A stretch of DNA of 18,528 bases from PFL42 sp964492235 (GTDB lineage: Bacteria; Chloroflexota; Anaerolineae; Anaerolineales; E44-bin32): assembly GCA_964492235.1 (NCBI GenBank), contig CAZBJQ010000045.1, positions 1 to 18,528 on the forward strand, written 5' to 3'. Made by a program: the position numbers and the translations under genes. Position 1 is the first letter of the stretch; every line of letters begins with the position of its first letter. Positions 14,823 to 18,528 of this stretch are shown in pieces. Below the pieces are notes generated by a model. It had not been told where the DNA came from. It made no database searches and was given only the letters and a program-made list of their open reading frames with translations.

Positions 14823-15725
14823 TCAGTTCCTGGATGGGATCACGTCCGGCCACAACGGGAAGAACATCAGCCATTCGCCCGGCCTGGAGCGCACTTCCGG
14901 GTCGAATAGATCCAGCGCCGCCTGTGCCAGCCGCGTCACACCGTCTTTGGCCTCGACGAAGGCGCGCGGATCGATCATCCCCAGGCCCAGCCCCCGGTAG
15001 CGGTGTGCGCCCTCCGACCTGCAGACGCCCGCCACCACGTAGGCCCCGGTCTTGATCGCCAGCCTGGCATGCCCTACGGGCAGCCGGGCGGCACGGCCGC
15101 AAAAGGTCAATGGCTCACCCTTGGGGTCTGGACGGTCCAGGCCGGTCATCACCAGCCCACCTTGGCGAAGGCGCTCGATCGCCACCCGCAGCGATCGCAT
15201 CTCGATCGGCAGGACCTCGAGGCCGTGCTTGCGCCGGATCTCGTTCTGAACTCGGTAGCTTCCCGTAGGGGTGGCATAGGCGAGCGCCAGGCCCGGGTAG
15301 CCGCGCTCGGTAAGCGTCAGCAGCAGAAACTCGAAGGCGCTCATGTGCGCCCCGACCATGATTGCACCGCGGCCGCTTCGAAGCGCACCGTCAAGCAGGG
15401 ACCTCAGGCTCTCGTCCAGCACCATCCCACGAATCAACGCCTCCCGGCCAATCGCCATGGCGCGAAAGACATCGGCGTGTCCATGCATGGTGTGTTTCAG
15501 CACCTGATCGACCGCCGCCTGCAGCTCCGGAGAGGCGTAGGGGAGGCCGCGCACGACCGACTGGTTGGATCGGATAGCCTGCACCAGCGGCGACTCAGGA
15601 TCGCGGGCGGCCAGCCTGGCGGCGGTATCCGCCAGCCATCCGGCCGATGAGGCGGGCAGCACGCGTGCCAGCACGATGCCTAGACGGGTCAGGAATGCCG
15701 TGTCAGCCAAGCTGCGGGCGGTCAT
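14823..15725 (-). CDS. Lysophospholipid/PIM-type acyltransferase (LpxL-HtrB-PatA superfamily)
   Basis: A membrane-associated acyltransferase that would transfer a fatty acyl chain from acyl-CoA or acyl-ACP onto a lipid or glycolipid. The 300 residues show the LpxL-type signature: the catalytic H-x4-E motif HMSAFE at 127-132 inside GAHMSAFEFLLL, a second block GLVMTGLDRPDP at about 190-201, and the C-terminal RPGEWLMFFPLW at 281-292, which corresponds to the family's HPEQW...W block. The N-terminal helix that anchors most LpxL proteins is weak (about 10-22). The start is ATG 15725, overlapping the TGA of the upstream phosphatidyltransferase as ATGA. The same frame is open further upstream, but there it is only an out-of-frame reading of that gene. 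Mycobacterial PatA, which acylates phosphatidylinositol mannoside, belongs to this superfamily and also follows a phosphatidyltransferase gene. A lipid A role is unlikely here. Confidence 0.86.
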   Translation of the reverse strand: MTARSLADTAFLTRLGIVLARVLPASSAGWLADTAARLAARDPESPLVQAIRSNQSVVRGLPYASPELQAAVDQVLKHTMHGHADVFRAMAIGREALIRGMVLDESLRSLLDGALRSGRGAIMVGAHMSAFEFLLLTLTERGYPGLALAYATPTGSYRVQNEIRRKHGLEVLPIEMRSLRVAIERLRQGGLVMTGLDRPDPKGEPLTFCGRAARLPVGHARLAIKTGAYVVAGVCRSEGAHRYRGLGLGMIDPRAFVEAKDGVTRLAQAALDLFDPEVRSRPGEWLMFFPLWPDVIPSRN

Positions 15726-16360
15726 GTGCCAGGCGGGGCCTTCTTTGCCTTGGCCGGGTTCCAGTAGGCGCGGAAGGCATCGGCGATGACGGGCAGGCCC
15801 CGCAGCACGCAAATGCAGGCCGCGATCCATGCCATCCAGACGGAAAATACGAGGACAGGCTCGCCAGCCGACTGTCCTGAAGCGCCCGCCGGCAGCCCCG
15901 ACAGCCCATAGCCTAGTGTCAATCCGCAGAAGGCCAGGATTTTCGTCAGGCTGTAGCTGGAGCGCATCAGCGGAGCACCGACCAGGAACCGGCTGAGGCG
16001 TGAGCGCTGCTGTTGGAGCGGCGCCTCCCCCTTGCCAACACCGATGGTGCGGATGGCGTCGGTCAGGGTCGTGCGGATAATCACGATCAGGGGAATCGCG
16101 ATGTGCAGCAACCCCAGGCCGGCAAACGACACCCATAGCACCAGCTCGTAGGTGCGGTCGGCGGCGATGTCGAGGATGCTTCCCATCAGACTGGTTTCGC
16201 CGCGCCCGCGAGCGACGATCCCGTCGATCGTGTCCAGCGCCAGCAGGGCCAGCAGGTAGGGCGTGCTCCAGGCGATGGCGCTTGGCGTGCCTCCGTACAG
16301 CACCACCAGGAAGCCGACTAAGAGCGGGAAACGGCTCAGCGTGATCCAGTTGGCCAGCAT
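15722..16360 (-). CDS. CDP-alcohol phosphatidyltransferase (phospholipid synthase)
   Basis: An integral-membrane enzyme that joins a CDP-activated diacylglycerol to an alcohol such as glycerol-phosphate or inositol-phosphate, releasing CMP. The 212 residues contain a perfect class signature, D-x2-D-G-x2-A-R-x8-G-x3-D-x3-D, with D43, D46, G47, A50, R51, G60, D64 and D68. These acidic residues bind the two metal ions, and the last Asp is catalytic. About five or six hydrophobic segments are visible (for example 10-22, 30-45, 72-95, 135-155 and 168-190). The C-terminus is Lys/Pro-rich and cytoplasmic. The start is ATG 16360 with TGAGGAA about 6 bases upstream and a good promoter. It is coupled by an ATGA overlap to an acyltransferase, which makes a PgsA-like or phosphatidylinositol-phosphate synthase role plausible. 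Which alcohol it uses cannot be read here. Confidence 0.9.
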   Translation of the reverse strand: MLANWITLSRFPLLVGFLVVLYGGTPSAIAWSTPYLLALLALDTIDGIVARGRGETSLMGSILDIAADRTYELVLWVSFAGLGLLHIAIPLIVIIRTTLTDAIRTIGVGKGEAPLQQQRSRLSRFLVGAPLMRSSYSLTKILAFCGLTLGYGLSGLPAGASGQSAGEPVLVFSVWMAWIAACICVLRGLPVIADAFRAYWNPAKAKKAPPGT

Positions 16361-16378
16361 CGTGTTCCTCAGGGCCCG

Positions 16379-16406
16379 ATTCTATCTTGGTGGCGGATTC
16401 GGTCAA
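16379..16406 (-). promoter_or_regulatory. Promoter of the phosphatidyltransferase-acyltransferase operon
   Basis: On the minus strand TTGACC (16406-16401) and TAGAAT (16384-16379) are spaced by 16 bases. This is the best -35/-10 pair in the window. Transcription from about 16372 gives a leader of about 12 bases containing the Shine-Dalgarno. Confidence 0.6.
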
Positions 16407-16466
16407 GCATGGCTGCGCCCAGGGCGCCGAACCGCCGTCTCACCTGGTTGATGTGTGTTTCTTCCA

Positions 16467-16495
16467 TTGCCTGGGAGTCAGGCATTTGCTAGACT
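16467..16495 (+). promoter_or_regulatory. Promoter of the zinc-ribbon/DUF2207-like operon
   Basis: TTGCCT at 16467-16472 and TAGACT at 16490-16495 are spaced by 17 bases, about 34 bases before the GTG at 16529. GGAGAGG at 16514-16520 provides the ribosome site. Confidence 0.5.
16468..16484. repeat. Palindrome within the promoter spacer (candidate operator)
   Basis: TGCCTG (16468-16473) and CAGGCA (16479-16484) are exact complements around GGAGT. The left arm overlaps the -35 hexamer and the right arm ends 5 bases before the -10, a classic repressor-site position. No regulator is encoded next to it. Confidence 0.35.
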
Positions 16496-16528
16496 GGTGA
16501 CGATTTCCGGACATGGAGAGGTGCTGAC

Positions 16529-16897
16529 GTGGGCCGAGTGATTGGATACATCGCGGCTGCCATCCTGCTCTTCTTCGGCGTGCTCTTCGTCTGGGGCGCC
16601 TTTAGCCCCGAGATTGAAGGCTCGCCAGTTGGATCGATCATCGTCGGCATCATTAGCATCGGTGCCGGCCTGGGCTTGATCTGGCTGGTCGGGCGCCGGG
16701 CGAAGCAAGCCGCCGAGGCCGCGACCATCATCCAGAAGATCGAGCTGTCCGGTGACGTCAACCTGGAGAAGATGACCTGCCGCAACTGCGGCGGCGCCTT
16801 GTCCTCCGAGCACATCAAGGTGATCACCGGCGCACCGTTTGTCCATTGCCCCTATTGCGGCACCTCCTACCAGCTTAGCGAGGAGCCCAAATGGTAG
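16529..16897 (+). CDS. Small two-pass membrane protein with C-terminal zinc ribbon
   Basis: I do not recognise a named family. The 122 residues begin with two hydrophobic segments (about 4-25 and 33-54) joined by a short polar turn, then a basic/helical linker (GRRAKQAAEAATIIQKIEL), and end in a four-Cys zinc ribbon, CRNC at 84-87 and CPYC at 107-110, which should lie in the cytoplasm because the linker is basic. The start is GTG with GGAGAGG upstream; it is the first in-frame start after the promoter. The next gene on the same strand, a secreted/membrane DUF2207-like protein, starts 49 bases after its stop without an obvious promoter in between, so the two are probably cotranscribed and may act together at the membrane. 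Function is unknown. Confidence 0.8.
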   Translation: MGRVIGYIAAAILLFFGVLFVWGAFSPEIEGSPVGSIIVGIISIGAGLGLIWLVGRRAKQAAEAATIIQKIELSGDVNLEKMTCRNCGGALSSEHIKVITGAPFVHCPYCGTSYQLSEEPKW

Positions 16898-16946
16898 GGC
16901 GAGGCGACGCACACACTCGTCTTGTCATGCAGAACAGGAGTCCGGT

Positions 16947-18528
16947 ATGAGCAGAACATGCCGTAGTCTGTTCACCGCATTGGTCTTGGCGGCCGTGCTG
17001 GGCGTGGCGCCCGCCGCCGCCCAGACCTATGACTTCGGCCTGGAGCAGAGCCTCGTCGATCTCTTCCTCGAGGACGACGGTAGCGCCCGTCTCGAGTACC
17101 AGCTGACGTTCCGCAACAACCCCGGCGGCAGCCCGATCGACTTCGTCGACATCGGCATGCCGACCCCCGGCTACAGCCTGAGCGCCGTCTCGGCGTGGGT
17201 CGAAGATACGCCGATCACCGATATCCAGAGCTCGCCGTATGTCGAGAACGGCTTCGCGCTTGGACTCGGCGGCCAGGCCATTCCGGCCGGGGAATCCGGG
17301 ACCGTGCGGATCGTGGTTACGGGCGTCGAGGACCTTTTGTTCCAGGCCGATGAGCCGCCAGACTACGCCAGCCTCCAGTTCTCGCCCACCTGGTTCGACA
17401 CCCAGTTCGTCGAAGGCAGCACGCCGATGCGGGTCACCTTCCACCTGCCGCCTGGAGTACAGCCGGAGGAGCCCCGCTACTATCCCGCTGCCGGCGGCTG
17501 GCCCGATGGAGCGCCCGAATCGGGATTCGACGGCCAGGGGCGTATTTTCTACTCCTGGTACAACCCGGCGGCGGATCCGAGCCGGCAGTACACCTTTGGT
17601 GCCGGGTTCCCTGCCTCCTATGTCCCGGCCTTCGCCGTCGCCGCCCCGCCTGCTGCCAGCCTGGGAATCGACCTCTCGGGGTTGATTGTCCCGCTGTGTT
17701 GCGCCGGCTTCGGCGCGCTCTTCATCGGCAGCACCGTCCTCAGCCTGCGGACCGCCAACCGCCGCAAGCTCGCCTACCTTCCACCCAAGATCGCCATCGA
17801 AGGGCATGGGATCAAGCGAGGTCTGACGGCCGTCGAATCCGCCGTCCTGCTCGAAACCCCGCTGGACAAGGTCCTGACTATGACCCTGTTTTCCCTGATC
17901 AAGAAGCAGGCGGCGCGCGTGACCAGCGAGAAACCGCTCAAGATTGAGCGCATCACCCCCAAACCCGAGGACCTGCGTGACTACGAGGTCGCCTACCTGG
18001 ACGCCATCGTCGAAGCCGAGGCCCGCGCTCGGCAGAAGGCCCTCGAGCAGGTGGTCGTCGAACTGGTCAAGTCCGTCCAGGCGAAATTGAAGGGCTTCAG
18101 CTTGAAGGAGACCCGCGAATACTACAAGGCGATCGTGCAGAAGGCCTGGCAGCAGGTCGAACAAGCCCAGACGCCCGAGGTCAAGTCCGAGCGGTACGCC
18201 GAAAACCTCGAGTGGGAGATGCTCGACCGCGACTTCGACGACCGCACCCGCCAGACGATGACCGGCCCGGTCTATGTTCCGATTTGGTGGGGGAACTACC
18301 GGCCGGCAAGCGCTCCTTCCGGCGGAGGAGGCACGTTGGCCCGGCCGGTCTCCCTTCCGCGCGGATCGCCTGCCTTGCCGCATCTCCCGGGATCGGACTT
18401 CGCGGCTTCGATGGCCAACAGCGTACAGGGCGTGGCTGGCGGCCTGGTCTCCAGTGTCCAGTCGTTCACCGGCCGCGTCACCCAATCGACGAATCCCCCG
18501 CCCCCGCCCTCGCGGGCCTCGGGCAGCG
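16947..18528 (+). CDS. DUF2207-like secreted/membrane protein, 3' end cut by window edge
   Basis: A large protein of unknown function; 527 codons are visible and the frame is open to the right edge. The N-terminus is a signal peptide (basic MSRTCR, hydrophobic core, likely cleavage after APAAA at residue 25). Residues of about 26-243 form a beta-rich extracytoplasmic domain, then one membrane segment at about 244-268 (SGLIVPLCCAGFGALFIG), then a cytoplasmic part. The segment after the membrane (YLPPK..., then LTAVESAVLLE at 293-303 and LFSLIKK) resembles the start of the cytoplasmic part of DUF2207 proteins. Further on lie charged helices (about 345-420), a Trp/Tyr-rich patch near PIWWGNY, and a Gly- and Pro-rich tail with PPPPP close to the edge. 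The ATG at 16947 has AGGAG 6 bases upstream. The long minus-strand frame opposite is a shadow. The family assignment is by architecture and recall, so moderate. Confidence 0.8.
   Translation, partial: MSRTCRSLFTALVLAAVLGVAPAAAQTYDFGLEQSLVDLFLEDDGSARLEYQLTFRNNPGGSPIDFVDIGMPTPGYSLSAVSAWVEDTPITDIQSSPYVENGFALGLGGQAIPAGESGTVRIVVTGVEDLLFQADEPPDYASLQFSPTWFDTQFVEGSTPMRVTFHLPPGVQPEEPRYYPAAGGWPDGAPESGFDGQGRIFYSWYNPAADPSRQYTFGAGFPASYVPAFAVAAPPAASLGIDLSGLIVPLCCAGFGALFIGSTVLSLRTANRRKLAYLPPKIAIEGHGIKRGLTAVESAVLLETPLDKVLTMTLFSLIKKQAARVTSEKPLKIERITPKPEDLRDYEVAYLDAIVEAEARARQKALEQVVVELVKSVQAKLKGFSLKETREYYKAIVQKAWQQVEQAQTPEVKSERYAENLEWEMLDRDFDDRTRQTMTGPVYVPIWWGNYRPASAPSGGGGTLARPVSLPRGSPALPHLPGSDFAASMANSVQGVAGGLVSSVQSFTGRVTQSTNPPPPPSRASGS

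Noticed and set aside
15726..16406. Upstream extension of the acyltransferase frame (527 codons in all)
   Set aside because: The extra part is an out-of-frame reading of the phosphatidyltransferase gene, whose own frame carries the perfect CDP-alcohol signature. The ATGA overlap marks the real start.
16875..18485. 536-codon minus-strand frame
   Set aside because: Antisense to the DUF2207-like gene, which has a signal peptide, membrane segment and ribosome site. The minus-strand product is Gly/Arg/Asp-rich without motifs.

Overview
The window is about two-thirds G+C and densely coded, with short intergenic gaps (none over about 210 bases), a mix of GTG and ATG starts, 4-base start/stop overlaps, and TATAAT-like -10 boxes that stand out against the G+C-rich background. 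The gene set suggests a Chloroflexota bacterium, probably of the Anaerolineae type: a CpXC zinc-domain protein, a DUF2207-like secreted/membrane protein beside a small membrane zinc ribbon, a Ser/Thr kinase with a short C-terminal anchor, and an archaeal/Chloroflexota-like class III aminotransferase. This taxonomic call is inference. No rRNA, tRNA, CRISPR array, insertion sequence or phage gene was seen; this looks like a chromosomal core region.

Layout. (1) 1-1913, minus strand: a lipid/diacylglycerol-type kinase translationally coupled through a GTGA overlap to a Ca2+/H+ antiporter that runs off the left edge. (2) 2124-5132, plus strand: a membrane-anchored Ser/Thr protein kinase, then ftsH with its own promoter and a leader hairpin next to its Shine-Dalgarno sequence. 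(3) 5266-6957, minus strand: a long-chain acyl-CoA ligase convergent with ftsH across a 133-base gap holding two hairpins. (4) 7168-11466, plus strand: a three-gene run made of a class III aminotransferase, a soluble GAF-PAS histidine kinase and a CpXC/coiled-coil protein, spaced by 6 and 9 bases. (5) 11473-16360, minus strand: a CDP-alcohol phosphatidyltransferase and an LpxL/PatA-type acyltransferase (ATGA overlap), a hairpin-rich gap, then ligA and an RlmI-type rRNA methyltransferase 10 bases downstream. ligA appears to be transcribed as a leaderless mRNA. (6) 16529-18528, plus strand: a small two-pass membrane zinc-ribbon protein and a large signal-peptide protein with DUF2207-like architecture, cut by the right edge.

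Functional themes. Membrane lipid and envelope work recurs: lipid kinase, acyl-CoA ligase, phosphatidyltransferase plus acyltransferase, FtsH quality control and the DUF2207-like protein. Signalling is represented by the Ser/Thr kinase and an orphan histidine kinase with no response regulator beside it. The points I find most worth checking are the aminotransferase-histidine kinase-CpXC operon, the 16529-18528 zinc-ribbon/DUF2207-like pair, the phosphatidyltransferase/acyltransferase pair that resembles the mycobacterial phosphatidylinositol mannoside arrangement, and the leaderless ligA promoter beside a large inverted repeat. Several of the longest open frames in the window (973, 536, 527 and 457 codons) are wholly or partly antisense or out-of-frame shadows and were rejected or trimmed.
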